Below are positions 48,701-58,550 of a stretch of DNA of 64,000 bases, piece after piece. The stretch is from Nectonema munidae. Its lineage: Eukaryota > Nematomorpha > Nectonematoida > Nectonematidae. The notes below the pieces were generated by a model. That model ran no database searches. It was not told the origin of the DNA and saw only the letters and a list, made by a program, of their open reading frames with translations. A program made the position numbers and the translations under genes. Positions within the stretch are counted from its first letter, which is position 1, and every line of letters starts with the position of its first letter. Location of the stretch: NCBI GenBank assembly GCA_030549495.1, contig JAUIRK010000268.1:62001-126000 (forward strand), given 5' to 3'.

Positions 48701-49606
48701 GTGAAAAATTCTGAAAGTGTTAATCAAATTTGAGGTTTACACCTGAAAATTGTATACATGAATATTATTCAAATTTTAAATAAAAAATATTCTTTATACT
48801 ATTTCAATCCTCAATTTTTACAATTAGAATGTCAAAAATTATAGAAGTGTCAATCAAATTGATTGTGTTGCCACCCCCCCCCCCCGGATGTGCGACCCTG
48901 TTCTAAACAAAATAAGTTCGAATTATCCAAAATTTGATCTTTATTTAATTTCTCCAAAATATCTAAGCTTTGTCTTCCTACAATCGGTTCTTTTAATCTA
49001 TTAAACATAAATTTTTATGAAGTTGAGCCATCTGCAAATACTCTTTATAAACAGGATTGCAAACATTTGCCATATCAAAAATATTTAGTTAAATTTTATG
49101 AAAGTTTAAAACTGAGTTCAAAATTATTTTCTTAACCCTTTGAGGACCAGAATTTGAAGAATAATCGTCTCCTTTTTTTCAATGGAATTTAGTATGTTGT
49201 AAGCAGACTATTATTATTTCTTGCTACACCGATGTCATACTAATTCTCAAAGGGTTAAAAGGTATTAGAAAATTCATCAATCGAACAATTTAAAGTTGGT
49301 AAATTATGATAGCCTAAAATCATACATTTACGTATATAGTAGCCATAAAGAGCGTTTTTGTCTCCCGCTGGTCTTGCCAGACAACTGAAAAATTTAATAA
49401 AAATTACCATGTTGACGTTGAGCTATATCCAACAAAGGCATTAAGGCACCTCTTTTATGGCCATGAGGATATTGATTAATTACAGCATCAACTTTCTTAA
49501 ACATTTAAAATGAAATACGATTCATTCATAATTTAAAGATAACCTTCCAATTTTCTTTACTGAATTCAAATTTATCTGAAGCTTTATTATAATCAGTATC
49601 ACGATG
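36667..49606 (-). CDS. NDUFV2: NDUFV2, complex I 24-kDa [2Fe-2S] subunit (6 exons, 5' exon missing)
   Basis: This nuclear gene encodes the NuoE-type subunit of NADH:ubiquinone oxidoreductase in the mitochondrial matrix arm, holding cluster N1a. The exons in gene order are 49606-49544, 49495-49408, 47699-47600, 45272-45169, 41436-41250 and 36760-36667. All splice phases agree, giving 211 residues (human precursor 249). Conserved blocks in order are [91 protein letters not shown] and [13 protein letters not shown]. The four cluster ligands (two Cys of CTTTPC, two of ECLGAC) are present. Introns grow toward the 3' end through repeat insertions. The targeting-peptide exon, upstream of 49606, was not found. 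Confidence 0.96.
37100..40180 (-). mobile_element. MULE (FLYWCH-type) transposon split by a LINE
   Basis: The minus strand carries a MULE transposase in order. Around 40180-40070 lies the end of the FLYWCH-like part, HVHAVD. At 40071-39838: [19 protein letters not shown] ... [13 protein letters not shown], then NLYAGSFYV. At 39837-39414: [74 protein letters not shown]. The protein resumes left of the LINE at 37545-37335: [58 protein letters not shown] few stops and frame changes are present. It is a better preserved relative of the element at 13889-15387. Terminal repeats were not found. Confidence 0.88.
37548..39412 (+). mobile_element. 5'-truncated, internally deleted APE-type LINE inside the MULE
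   Basis: It starts within the endonuclease ([67 protein letters not shown]). It continues to the reverse transcriptase entry ([47 protein letters not shown]). Near 38800 it jumps directly to the part after the DD box ([39 protein letters not shown]), so the catalytic centre is missing. It ends with [29 protein letters not shown] and a (GAT)n tail. A short AATATA duplication flanks it. Removing it rejoins the MULE frame as DTYI-ERKC. Confidence 0.9.
40188..40350. repeat. Homopolymer-rich patch
   Basis: Long T, A and G runs (T12, T15, A16, G12 and others) follow each other with almost no other sequence. The patch interrupts the N-terminal part of the MULE. It may be real slippage-expanded sequence, but the pattern is typical of poor consensus over homopolymers. 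Confidence 0.6.
40390..40956 (-). other. Unassigned minus-strand coding-like stretches
   Basis: 40956-40675 reads [20 protein letters not shown] ... [17 protein letters not shown] ... [18 protein letters not shown]. After a break, 40625-40395 reads [60 protein letters not shown]. The Cys pairs suggest a zinc-binding part, possibly of the MULE or another transposon. I recognise no family. Confidence 0.35.
41250..41436 (-). CDS. NDUFV2: NDUFV2 exon with second [2Fe-2S] Cys pair
   Basis: It encodes [20 protein letters not shown] and [20 protein letters not shown] ... GKEPKHGP plus two bases of Arg. The acceptor is TTTAAAG and the donor GTTAAT. ECLGAC supplies the other two cluster ligands. Confidence 0.95.
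41575..42003 (-). mobile_element. Truncated copy of the TTAA element right arm
   Basis: It starts CCCTAACCCGTGCTGGG and continues ACGCCCCTTCACTAAAAAA, ATTGTACAAAATTGG and ATGGTAATTTAATGACC. These are inverted matches to the right 380 bp of 24181-25513 and 52165-60632, then part of one array unit. It breaks off where the hairpin-rich island begins at about 42004. It lies in the NDUFV2 intron beside the exon at 41250-41436. Confidence 0.75.
42004..43420. repeat. GC-rich, hairpin-rich polypurine/polypyrimidine island
   Basis: Strikingly unlike its surroundings. 42004-42620 is a chain of irregular repeats built from CTCTTC, TCTTCAT, AGGAGA and AGAGAT. Many form short hairpins, such as TATCTTCCTCTAAGTAGGAGATA at 42357-42378, CTACCTCTTCCTCTAATAGG followed by AAGGTAG near 42160, and CTCTACGTGAGAAGGTAGAG near 42417. 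42620-43040 is pyrimidine- and C-rich with TATATATAC near 43010. 43205-43420 returns to the hairpin style. The SINE at 43067-43203 is inserted in it. No gene was seen. Confidence 0.6.
43067..43203 (-). mobile_element. tRNA-derived SINE, second copy
   Basis: On the minus strand: GGGCGTGATTCATGTTGGTT, AGATAC, CTCAAGGTCTTGGGTT, GGATCCCACATCAAGCC, GTTCGATACAAGC, GTGCCTTCTCGAT and CACGGTGCCTTTAC. It agrees with the plus-strand copy at 34593 along its whole length. The B box has one change (GGTTGGATCCC). No clean target duplication was found. Confidence 0.85.
43430..43995 (+). mobile_element. hAT transposase C-terminal fossil and terminus
   Basis: 43655-43761 reads [23 protein letters not shown], the hAT dimerisation motif (usually SAPSERVFSxAGRxVTxxR). 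The frame before it gives [12 protein letters not shown] and similar, with stops. At 43905-43990 GGTACCCGCATAAATATTTT, TGTGGGTGCAGGC and an inverted CTGGTAAATTTTACCAG form a terminus-like structure. A related end is at 46430-46500 in the opposite orientation. Confidence 0.75.
44930..44990. repeat. Pogo-like terminal fragment
   Basis: CAGATACACGAAAATTCG and CTCGGATATTTGAGGTTTC resemble the better preserved stretch at 47255-47385 (GATACGCGAAAATTCTG, GTCGAGGTTCGG, read on the minus strand). The rest of 43996-45168 shows no recognisable gene. Confidence 0.35.
45169..45272 (-). CDS. NDUFV2: NDUFV2 exon with first [2Fe-2S] Cys pair
   Basis: It encodes [20 protein letters not shown], then a two-residue-longer loop than human, then VETLQDIL with the first base of Gly. 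CTTTPC supplies two N1a ligands. The donor is GTAGAC. Confidence 0.95.
46030..46500 (-). mobile_element. hAT-like fossil, opposite orientation
   Basis: Read on the minus strand the end GTGGGTACCCGCATAAATTT with CCCGAGTGTGGGCAGGC matches the terminus at 43905. Inside, fragments such as [20 protein letters not shown] suggest remains of a transposase. The gap 46501-47240 shows nothing else recognisable. Confidence 0.45.
47240..47390. repeat. Pogo/Tigger-like MITE fragment
   Basis: On the minus strand it runs ACGGTAAAATCTCAATATGC, TGGCAGGTTCGG, CTCGGTTACGCGGAAA and GATACGCGAAAATTCTG. The style (repeated CGGTTA/CGAGGTT blocks) is that of pogo-family ends. A weaker relative is at 50580-50625 (GGGATAACGAAAATGTTCGG). 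Confidence 0.4.
47600..47699 (-). CDS. NDUFV2: NDUFV2 exon (GWLP...[10 protein letters not shown])
   Basis: The acceptor is TTTTTAG and the donor GTATTA. It encodes [20 protein letters not shown] then [13 protein letters not shown], near-identical to human [33 protein letters not shown]. Confidence 0.97.
48590..48901 (-). repeat. Diverged units of the TTAA-element array, ending in poly(C)
   Basis: AACATTCATTCAAGTTTTAA, GTTAATCAAATTTGAGGTTT ACACC and GTGTCAATCAAATTG are inverse, diverged matches to the right-hand array unit (TTTGATTGACACTT, AAACCGCAAATTTGATT). The stretch ends with a C13 tract and GGATGTGCGACCCTG. It lies in an NDUFV2 intron. Confidence 0.6.
49136..49254. mobile_element. 119-bp TTAA-flanked MITE (piggyBac type)
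   Basis: The inverted ends CCCTTTGAG / CTCAAAGGG are flanked by TTAA at 49132-49135 and 49255-49258. The interior is short and non-coding. It is a different family from the CCCTATTAGTGCTGGG elements. It sits 150 bp from the NDUFV2 exon at 49408. Confidence 0.82.
49408..49495 (-). CDS. NDUFV2: NDUFV2 exon ([21 protein letters not shown])
   Basis: It encodes [20 protein letters not shown] and LLDIAQRQH and ends with the first base of Gly (donor GTAATT). Human has [20 protein letters not shown] and VLDLAQRQNG. Confidence 0.95.
49544..49606 (-). CDS. NDUFV2: NDUFV2 exon (HRDT segment)
   Basis: Twenty-one codons in phase 0: [13 protein letters not shown] then EFSKENWK, matching human VHRDTPENNPDTPFDF...ENYK. 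The donor is GTTATC. The acceptor ATTTGAG is not strong, so the left edge is likely rather than certain. Confidence 0.85.
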
Positions 49607-49874
49607 CTCAAATGAAAAAAAGATAAAAAGTAATAACCGCAAGAAAAATTAATCATACAACGAATAGAGAATCACTGAAAGATCGCGATGAATAAATATT
49701 CTTAGAGAAAAGTTCAACCTAAAAAAAATACATCAAATAAAGATTAAATTTAACGAATATTACTTGTTTTTTTAGTTCTCGGTATGGCATCTAAGAAATG
49801 AATAACCTTCCATAGCTGGATAGTTAGTCGTGATCTGGAATCAAAACCAGACCAACCTGATCTAAAGTCTAGAT

Positions 49875-50166
49875 CAGTAGTTCTAAACCTTTAACAAAAG
49901 GCTAAATTAAGAACAAACATTGCATTTTAGAGGGCCGCACCAAAAGAAAAAAATTGGTTTTTATAAAAAGTGTTTTACTCTAAAATATTATTCTAGTTAC
50001 CAAAACTATGTATCAAAATTAATAAATTATATTATTCATAAATAATAAATCAATAAATTTGAGAAATGTTAACTGTTTTAATATGATTTTGTTAGTCTAT
50101 TTTTCATGCAGCTTTGCTATGTGGGTCACAAAAGAAGAGGTTGTGGATCGCGATTAAGAACCACTG
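49875..50166. mobile_element. hAT MITE in the 5' flank/intron of NDUFV2
   Basis: The left end CAGTAGTTCTAAACC and the right end (inverted) CAGTGGTTCTTAATCGCG are typical hAT ends. The flanking octamers GTCTAGAT and GTTTAGTT match at 6 of 8, fitting an old 8-bp duplication. The length is 292 bp, with no coding. Confidence 0.7.
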
Positions 50167-51013
50167 GTTTAGTTCCTACGCCCCCAAAACTAGGCCATCT
50201 ATCAGTACTATATTCATAAAATTTAGAAATTGAATAATAAACAAAAAAATAAGACAAAATTTTTGTATTTAGTTTCCAAATAATTAAGTTTATTAATTTA
50301 ACTTAAATTTACTCGATATACATATTTTACTTAACTTAATAATATTAGAATATATTAATTTCGAATAGCATACTACACAATTTATAGATCTTTGAAAATT
50401 TCGAATCATTTAATATTTTTAGAAACAATGGGATTGATTAAACAGGACAATTTTATTGTAAAAATTAAAAAATATTATTATAAATGATTGTTTATCGAGA
50501 TTCAAACTTAAACCTAATGGTTCAAGCATTATTTAATTAGTCGAAAAGTATACTACTGTATATTCGAGCACATTGAGTTTCAGCACCATCGGGATAACGA
50601 AAATGTTCGGATAATTAGAGATTATTTTCACACTATTTTTACCAATTTTTGAAGTTGAGCCTTAATGGTTGTTAGGTGTACCTCTCAGCTTAACAGTTGA
50701 AAGGTTGATGAGATTGAAAAACTTTCAAAAAAGTTTCTACTTCTTACGCATAATGCGAGCATATTACCTTACGGCTGAAAGTGCTTTGTAGTCTCACAAC
50801 AACTAACGATCCAGTAGGAGAAGTAAATCAAACGAGCCTTTATTTATCCAAAATAAAGCAGTGGTTTGCTGACCCCTTCTTAAATAAATTATAATTCGTT
50901 GGCCTTGGCAAATTTAAAATTATATTTATATGTACATACAAAATTCATTGAAAATTAGATGAATCTTTATCATAAATGTAACTATTTTGAATATAATTTT
51001 TTTGGAATTGGAA
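50167..51013. other. No gene seen
   Basis: AT-rich sequence upstream of the known NDUFV2 exons. The missing targeting-peptide exon could lie here, but no minus-strand ATG-donor pair was convincing. Only a weak pogo-like fragment near 50580 stands out. Confidence 0.4.
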
Positions 51014-51264
51014 CAGTGCCCGCGCTAAAGCTAAATTTTAAGGGGGGCTGAAATGGGGCAAAGAAACACATTTGCAAAAAATTTATATCCTATGTTACTT
51101 TATATCCTATATTACTTTGCTGAAAAGCATGAAGTACTTCTGTATAAAAACCTATAGAAATCTCATATTATACATACACATACACTAGCATTTATATAAG
51201 ATTATTATGTACAATTTTTCTTATTTATTTTTCCTTTAAAAAGTGCATGGGGCAAAATCATAAA

Positions 51265-51301
<37 letters not shown>

Positions 51302-51335
51302 GTGCCCCTAAATTATATAGGTAGCGCGGGCACTG
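51014..51335. mobile_element. hAT MITE with long poly(G) tract and perfect 8-bp duplication
   Basis: The inverted ends are CAGTGCCCGCGCTA. The target duplication AATTGGAA is exact at 51006-51013 and 51336-51343. The right arm has a run of about 30 G followed by CACGTGCCCC. It is non-coding and 322 bp long. Its exact flanks suggest it is young. Confidence 0.92.
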
Positions 51336-51343
51336 AATTGGAA

Positions 51344-52160
51344 ACAATATATGCTTTAAAAAAGTTATTAGTATTTACACCAATGATAACAAAAAATAAA
51401 TGAGGAAAAATTATAATATTAATATAGGCATAGAAATACTTACTGCATAAAATAATTAAAGCAATATTACCAGAAAATATATAATAACACTATGCAATTA
51501 GGTGCTTAAGGAGCATAAAGTACTTTCAAGAATAAATTTTATTAAATCTACTTATTTAGGAACACAATATGTTTGAAGTAAAAAATAAAGCATCTCTTAT
51601 TAGTTACTTAAAGTATTTTATGCAACAAAATATCGTTGTTCTTGAACGCACATAAACAAGATTTCGAATATTTTATTTTTATTTTATAGATTGTAAATTT
51701 AAAACTTGTTTAAAAAAATAGGGCATGACTAAAACATGTCGATACATGAATTTACATGCCGACAACTATTTGAAAGGATATAAAAACTTGTTTTAATGTC
51801 TAAAAAATTGAAAATGCTTCTAGAGATCAAAATATTAAAGAAATTGAACTTTTCTCAGTTGAAAAGTTTAAAAGATCTAAAAACTATTTTTTTTCTTTTT
51901 TTTGGGAGCGATTTCATTCTGATTTCGTCCAATGCATTTAAAGTTTAAATATCTTTGAAATTCAAATTTCCCCTGTTTTATTATTATTAACTTTTATTAT
52001 TTAAACTTAAATAAATTGAATATTTTAATGTTTTATTAGACTTTTTAATTTTAATTTATATTGTTAATTTTTAATTTTCATTTATATTGTAGCTTTAGAT
52101 TTCTTTAAACTTAAAAATTTTTCTCATTTAACAATTTCAAACTTACAATTTTTAATTAAT
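51344..52160. other. AT-rich, no gene seen
   Basis: This stretch has no recognisable coding sequence or terminal repeats. It becomes almost pure A/T near 51990-52160, just before the TTAA element. Confidence 0.5.
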
Positions 52161-52311
52161 TTAACCCTATTAGTGCTGGGCTAAATTTGTCCGCTCAAGT
52201 GGTGGTGGCGTAAAGTGCCTCCTCCCCCCGCCCCCCCCCCCACCCCATTTTTTTCAGATATTAATAAGTTTTTATAAATATTTTTAATATTACATATATA
52301 TTTCAACTATG

Positions 52312-53480
52312 CTGAATTCAGTGGTGATGTCCATTTTTATCAAACCTGTCAAAAAATTGATTAATATTTGACAGCTCATCTCAAAAGAACTTTTTATTTA
52401 AATAATTATATAAATTTTTTACACATATAATACCCATTTTCAAATATGCTGAATTGAGTGGTGATTTTCATTTTTAATGAAAATCATTCAAACCTGTCAA
52501 AAAATTGATCTAAATGTGACAGCCCATCTCAAAAAGGAACTTTTTATCTATATAATTATATAAAGTTTTTTACACATGTATACCCATTTTTAAATATGCT
52601 GAATTCAGTGGTGATATTCATTTTTTATGAAAATTAATCAAACCTGTTAAAAAATTGATCTAAATGTGACAGCTCATCTCAAAAAGGAACTTTTTATCTA
52701 AATAATTATATAAAGTTTTTTACACATGTTATACCCATTTTTAAATATGCTGAATTCAGTGGTGATATTCATTTTTTATGAAAATCAATCAAACCTGGCA
52801 AAAAATTGATCTAAATGTGACAGCTCATTTCAAAAAAAGCTTTTTATCTAAATAATTATATAATATTTTTTACACATATATACCCATTTTCAAGCATGCT
52901 GAATTCAGTGGTGATATTCATTTTTTTATGAAAATCCTTGAAACCTGTCAAAAAAGTGATTTACATATGACAGCTCATCTCAAAAAAGAAATTTTTTATC
53001 TAAATAATTATATCATGTTTTTTACACATATATACCCATTTTCAAGCATGCTGAATTCAGCGGTGATATTCATTTTTTTTATAAAAATCAATTAAAGTTA
53101 TCAAAGCATTGATTTATATATGACAGCTCATCTTAAAAAGAAATTTTTTATCTAAGTAATATTATAAAGTTTTTTACACATATATACCCATTTTTAAGCA
53201 TGGGTAATTCAGTGGTGATATTCATTTTTTTTATGAAAATCAATCAAAACTGTCAAAAAATTGATTTATCCCAAAAAGAAACATCTTATCCGAATAATTA
53301 TATAAAGTTTTTTACACACATATACCCATTTTCAAGTATGCTGTGTTTACTGGTTATATTCCTTTTTTTTTAATAAAAATTAGTCAAACCTGACAAAATA
53401 ATTTAAATATGACAGCCCATGTCATAATTAAAATTTTTATTCTTATAAAAAGTTTTTTATACATTTCAAGTATGTAGAAT
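52312..53480. repeat. Left tandem array of the TTAA element
   Basis: Units start CTGAATTCAGTGGTGAT at 52312, 52449, 52599, 52750, 52899, 53051, 53201 and 53341, with periods 137-152 bp. Each carries GAAAATCAATCAAACCTGTC, GTGACAGCTCATCTCAAAA and TTTTTTACACATGTATACCC. Units decay to the right. The short copy at 24181 has only about two. Confidence 0.92.
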
Positions 53481-54770
53481 TTAATGATGTTCATTTTTTA
53501 TGAAATCAATAAAACCTATCAAATAAATCAATTAAACATGTAAATCAATATCAAATATATAAACATAAAAATAACTTGTACTTGCAGTATTTCTCTGGTA
53601 ATTATTTTTTTAATTTATTTAATAAACCAACTTTAGGTGTTTAATTCACTCAAAATATTTCATTCTATAGTAACTTATGTAACTCGATAGGACCTCCACC
53701 TTTTTGGCTACAAATTCGTTATCGGCTCGTAGTTTCTACGTCATATTATAATTTACACTATGTAATTTTGCTATTCATTCTATGATGATCCTTTCTTGGT
53801 AGCTCTTTTTTCATTAGAAATTTATATTCCTGAATGTGTGTTCGAAAAATTTTTATAAGGATAAAATTACTTTTTTCCTCTCTCAAAGCATTCTGATTAA
53901 AGAATCTTCTTGATCTTAGATTTTTTTTATCAGTATCGTATATTTTATTATCAGGGCTGAATATTTGTCAACAAATCTCATTTCAAAGGTTTTTTTCTGA
54001 TGAATCATTCGTGATGTTCATTGTTCAATTACAAAAAGTTTCCACGTTCTTCATCTAAAAAATTATCTCATTGACGCAAAAGGAAAAAGATGGACAAATA
54101 CAATTTAAATTAAAAATATCTTGATAGTGACTAAATTCTCCCATATTGGCATCTGTGCCATTTTTGATAAACCTGACATATTCTAAATTTTCAGATTTCC
54201 TACCTATCTTAGCTAAATGTTAATTGTAAACCTAGATGATAAGCTATAGATTTATATATTTTTCATGTAAAAGAGGAACTTATTTTTCACAGTCAAAATC
54301 TTTTTTGAAGCACCAAATATTATATAATTAAACCACTTTCTAGTTCATTAGAACATGGTAGATCTTCCATTTAGTCAAGATATATATATTTTTTAATTAT
54401 TTGTCACATGTTCTCTTTTCAAATAGTTTTCAACTTGGTTCCTTCTCTCATACAAATTTTCAAAAGATTTTATAATACGTTTTGTATTTTTTAAATAAAT
54501 ATTTTATACTCAATATGATTGTAGAAAGTATTATAAGCCAAAATATACAAAAAAAAAAGTATATTTTTACTATATACCTAATATGCAGCAATTTTTAGAA
54601 AATTTTATACAGAACTGATTTTCAGGCATACATTACTAATTCAATTGCCACTTCGAGATATTTTTAACCGTATTATCTAAAATCCAATACAGAAATAAAA
54701 TAAGCATAGTCGATTTGGTATAAAACAGATATTTTATTTTTTTGAAAATATTTTTGAAGACAGTATCTAG
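53481..54770. other. Spacer between the two arrays
   Basis: Non-repetitive sequence inside the TTAA element, absent from the short copy. It has no open frame of note; AGGACCTCCACC at 53690 is one of few GC-rich spots. It could be the remains of a former coding centre or an older insertion. Confidence 0.4.
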
Positions 54771-56519
54771 AAGAACACCGCAAATCTGATTAAAGCTTTC
54801 AGATATTTTAAAACCATAAATGCCTAACCTGATTCCAAAAATGAAACCAGCATCTTCCATTTGGCATAAAAACAGATATTTTATTTAAATTTCAAAAATA
54901 TTTCTGTAGACATTAGACTTAAATCGAACATTTGATTGACTGATTTCAGAAATAAAAATTATCATGACCGAAATGGTATAAAAACATATATTTCATGTAA
55001 AATTAGAGAGAATATCTTGGGATATAGTTTTCAGACATAAACCGCAAATTTGATTGACACTAGCAGTAAAACCTCTAAATGCGAAAACTGTGTTCAGAAA
55101 TGAAATCATCGTGATCTATTTGCTATAAAAACATATATTTCATGTAAAATTAGAATCAATATTTTTGGAAACAAATTTTAGAACTAAACGCAAATTTGAT
55201 TGATACTTATAGGTATTTTCAAATTCAAACTTCAAAAATTGAGTCCATAAATGAAACTAGCATGATTGATTTGGTATAAAAACATATTTAATTGTAAAAT
55301 TTGAATGAATGTTTTTGGAGACAATTTTTAGAAGTAAACCGCAAATTTGATTAACACTTATAAGTATTTTCACATCCTAAATGTAAAAAATAAGGCCAGA
55401 AATGAAAACAGCATCATTGATTTGGTATAAAAACATATATTTCATGTAAAATTGACAGAATATTTTTAGAGATGGCTTTTAGAAGTAAACCGCAAATTTG
55501 ATTGACATTGAGAAATATTTTAAAACCTCTAAATGTGAAAAATGAGGTCAGAAATGAAAACAGCATGGTTGATTTGGTATAAAAAAATATATTTCATTGT
55601 AAAATTTCAATGAATGTTTTTGGAGACAATTTTTAGAAGTAAACCGCAAATTTGATTAACACTTATAGGTATTTTCACAAACTAAATGTAAAAAATGAGG
55701 CCAGAAATGAAAACAGCACCATTGATTTGGTATAAAAACATATATTTCATGTAAAATTGAGAGAATATTTTTGGAGATAGCTTTTAGAAGTAAACCGCAA
55801 ATTTGATTGACATTGACAGATATTTTAAAACCTCTAAATGTGAAAAATGAGTTCAGAAATGAAAACAGCAAGGTTGATTTGGTATAAAAAAATATATTTC
55901 ATTGTAAAATTTCAATGAATGTTGTTGGAGACAATTTTTAGAAGTAAACCGCAAATTTGATTAACACTTATCGGTATTTTCACATCCTAAACGTAAAAAA
56001 TGCGGTGAGGCTAAAATAAGCCGCGGAGTAAGCCGCAGATTTTTGTTAAAAAAGGAGGGCCATTTTAATATCATAAAATGGTAGAATATTTTCTATTTTT
56101 CTAGAATTTTCTTTTTTCAAATTATTGTAAGTTTTATTAGTTTTTCTATCTAAAATGTCATACTTTGAATTATAACCCGAATGGGAGAAATATGATTTTT
56201 TGCACTACTTGACAAAAGTTTTATCACCTAGAGTCTAGACTGTGAAAATTTGTCAATGCAACAGGCCAATTATTTTATCTCTAATAATATATCTTTTCAT
56301 TGTACTGCATGCTGCATGAATATTTCGGGTTTCGGTTATGATTTCTCTTTAGAGGGGTTTCAAAGATATTTTCTTTTAATTAAAAATAATTCTTTTTCTA
56401 CTATTTTATTAAAACTTAAAAATTTCTTTTATGTGAAAAGGTGTTTAAGAAAATAGGTTTTTGCGCTTGAGTTACCTTCCTTTTATAATAATTGTATTGA
56501 TTTTAACTCTTTATTTATT

Positions 56520-57045
56520 TTGGAAGATTATAATATTGATGAATCATTAGTGCCTTTGAAGACAACAGGTAATGGCAATTGCTTATTTCACTTTGTATCA
56601 ATAGCACTTTTTAATAATGAAAATTTTGCTATGCTTCGTGTACTAACTTCTATTGAATTAATTTATAATTTCAGTTTTTATTATAATATTGAGTATGAGA
56701 GGGTATGTTGTTTCGATGATTCTATTAACGTTTTTGTAAAATTTTTACTATGCATGCCCTTTCTTCCGTTCTGTGTATTCCTTTAGGTTTATTGTTCCTC
56801 CATATAACTCTCCTGATGATATAGCACATTTACCTTTAATAAGATATTGTTTCCAATTACTTTTAAATTAAAAAAAATTCGTTTGTTTCACATAATATCG
56901 AAATTTTATTTACATGTAGCAATTACCAATCCAGTTATGTAAAGGTACTTGACCACTTTGACCTTTTGGTACAAAAAAATATTTCTATGCATAATGAAAA
57001 CTATGGGAGTAATATAGTGAATGATTTTCACGTAGTGATGCAACG
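56520..57045 (+). pseudogene. OTU-domain cysteine protease-like fragment in the nested element
   Basis: 56520-56786 reads MEDYNIDESLVPLKTTGNGN then CLFHFVSIALFNNENFAMLR and VLTSIELIYN. The OTU signature (DGNCLFRxVS) is clear. The catalytic Cys is present, and the usual Asp is Asn. After a frame change it continues FIVPPYNSPDDIAHLPL and then SYVKVLDHFDLLVQKN, where HF supplies the expected catalytic His region. At least two breaks and possible introns are present. OTU domains occur in some animal transposons; I infer this was the element's own accessory gene. Confidence 0.7.
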
Positions 57046-57510
57046 GATAAATTTATGAGTGATGAAGATTCGTTGAGTTGCTCATATGATCTATCTTCAA
57101 AGATTTTACTTCCTTCAACACTTTCTCCATAATGTAGTGTATTATTTGTAAATGATAACAATATTTTTTCATGCTTATACTTCAAAATTTTATGCCAAAC
57201 TTGATATTCATTAAAAAAATATTCAAAATTAAAAAGAGAATAATTATCAATGAAGAATTTATTATTTTCAAAATCCTCCATTTTTTGATAAAGATTTGTA
57301 TCGTGTAATTACATATAAATATTTGGGTTCATTTCCTCATAACATTCCGCATAATAATTGGAAGAGCTCTATTCTTTTTGTAAAAACTAACCCCAAAACA
57401 AAGCGTTTTATTGAAAATCAGTTATTAAATCTTTTTTTATTAAAAGAATACTCCTGATTTGAAAATATTGCAAAAGTAACCTTTAATTAAGAAATTGAAA
57501 TAATTTTGGC

Positions 57511-57694
57511 TTAGCGGTCGTTCACAATTGACGTCAACTAAAACTTGAGGGGGTGTAGGGGGGGGGGGGGGGTAACCAAAGTTGACATAAGTCGATTTTG
57601 TTAAGTGACGATATATCTAAAAGTTGACATGAGGGGGGGGGGGGGTTGAAATTTTTCAAATAAAAGGTTGACGTCAATTGTGAACGACCCCTAA
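57511..57694. mobile_element. MITE with GGTCGTTCACAATTGACGTC ends and two poly(G) tracts
   Basis: The inverted ends (G)GGTCGTTCACAATTGACGTC plus AAC pair over about 24 bases. It is bordered by TA/TTA. Two G-runs of 13-14 lie inside (near 57560 and 57637). It is inserted in the 56003-59884 element, so it is the third layer of nesting. The superfamily is uncertain (PIF/Harbinger-like in style). Confidence 0.8.
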
Positions 57695-57819
57695 CATTTT
57701 TACAAGCTTTGAAATTTCTAATAAATGTAATTAATGCGCTTTTTTTAAAGGTTTTTTAAATTGTTTCTTTTAATGGTTAGTTAAAAAATTATGGTTTCTT
57801 CATGATTTATTTAGAAAAT

Positions 57820-58400
57820 CTTTCGTGCCAGTGAGAAGAAGACAAAAAAAAGTACCCACTAACAAAAGCGTTGCCGCTATTCAGTAGAAGGTAGGATCAA
57901 ACGCTGTTATCCACCACTCGCCCAAACTTCTAGATGGAAAATTCCAGAAAGGCTGGTGGCACTTCTGATTCGTCATATCCAAAGAAAAATTCTTGTAGAT
58001 AAATCGTTTTTCGTATTCTTTGCCCTCCCATGCTTCAAATATTCAGATTCTCTGCTCGCATGGAACAAGTTACCTAAGCCGGGATGTGCGTACAATGGGA
58101 CCCGATGCAAACTCTCAGAGCAAACAGTGATTATTTTTGGAGATCCGGTTCAAATGGCAGCTTCGTAATACCGTTAAATGCTAATAAAAACATAGAAAGT
58201 TCCCCAGAAAGGGATAGACCCAAGGAGTCAGCACTCAAATAGTCATGACACTTGCACAATATTGCTATTTCTCTGATTTTTTTCTCGTGTTTATATTAAA
58301 CCTTGTATATATAACACCAAGGCTCTTTTTAGAGCCGACACCACTACTTATTTCGTTATTAATGAAGAATAAAGATGAATTGTTTTTATGAATTCCCTAT
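57820..58400. other. Unassigned higher-GC block within the nested element
   Basis: 57956-58168 is open on the plus strand (MALLIRHIQRKILVDKSFFV ... AWNKLPKPGCAYNGTRCKLS) but matches no family I know. It is followed by a TATATATAAC box near 58308 and AATAAAG near 58368. Part of it (57998-58047) is repeated inverted at 59550-59597. Confidence 0.3.
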
Positions 58401-58550
58401 TATTTAAGTTTTTGAACATCGAAAAAGTTCGTTACAATGAGTGCCAATACCTCTGCCCAATGGTCGTGTTAGGCAAAAAATTTTAAGGGTGCTTCATTGG
58501 TGCGATAATTTTTGAACTATCAGATATTAAGTTTGCTTTTTAAAAAATTC

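Noticed and set aside
52312-53480. CRISPR-like periodic repeats
   Set aside because: Units of 150 bp are repeated over their whole length with no unique spacers, and the context is a eukaryotic transposon.
56985-57281. Minus-strand 98-codon open frame
   Set aside because: It overlaps the end of the OTU fragment on the other strand, where the HF motif is recognisable. The minus-strand protein matches nothing and is low in complexity.
57820-58400. Possible solo LTR (TATA-like box and AATAAA)
   Set aside because: No partner copy, no TG...CA ends and no target duplication were seen. The block lies inside a DNA element, so I left it unassigned.
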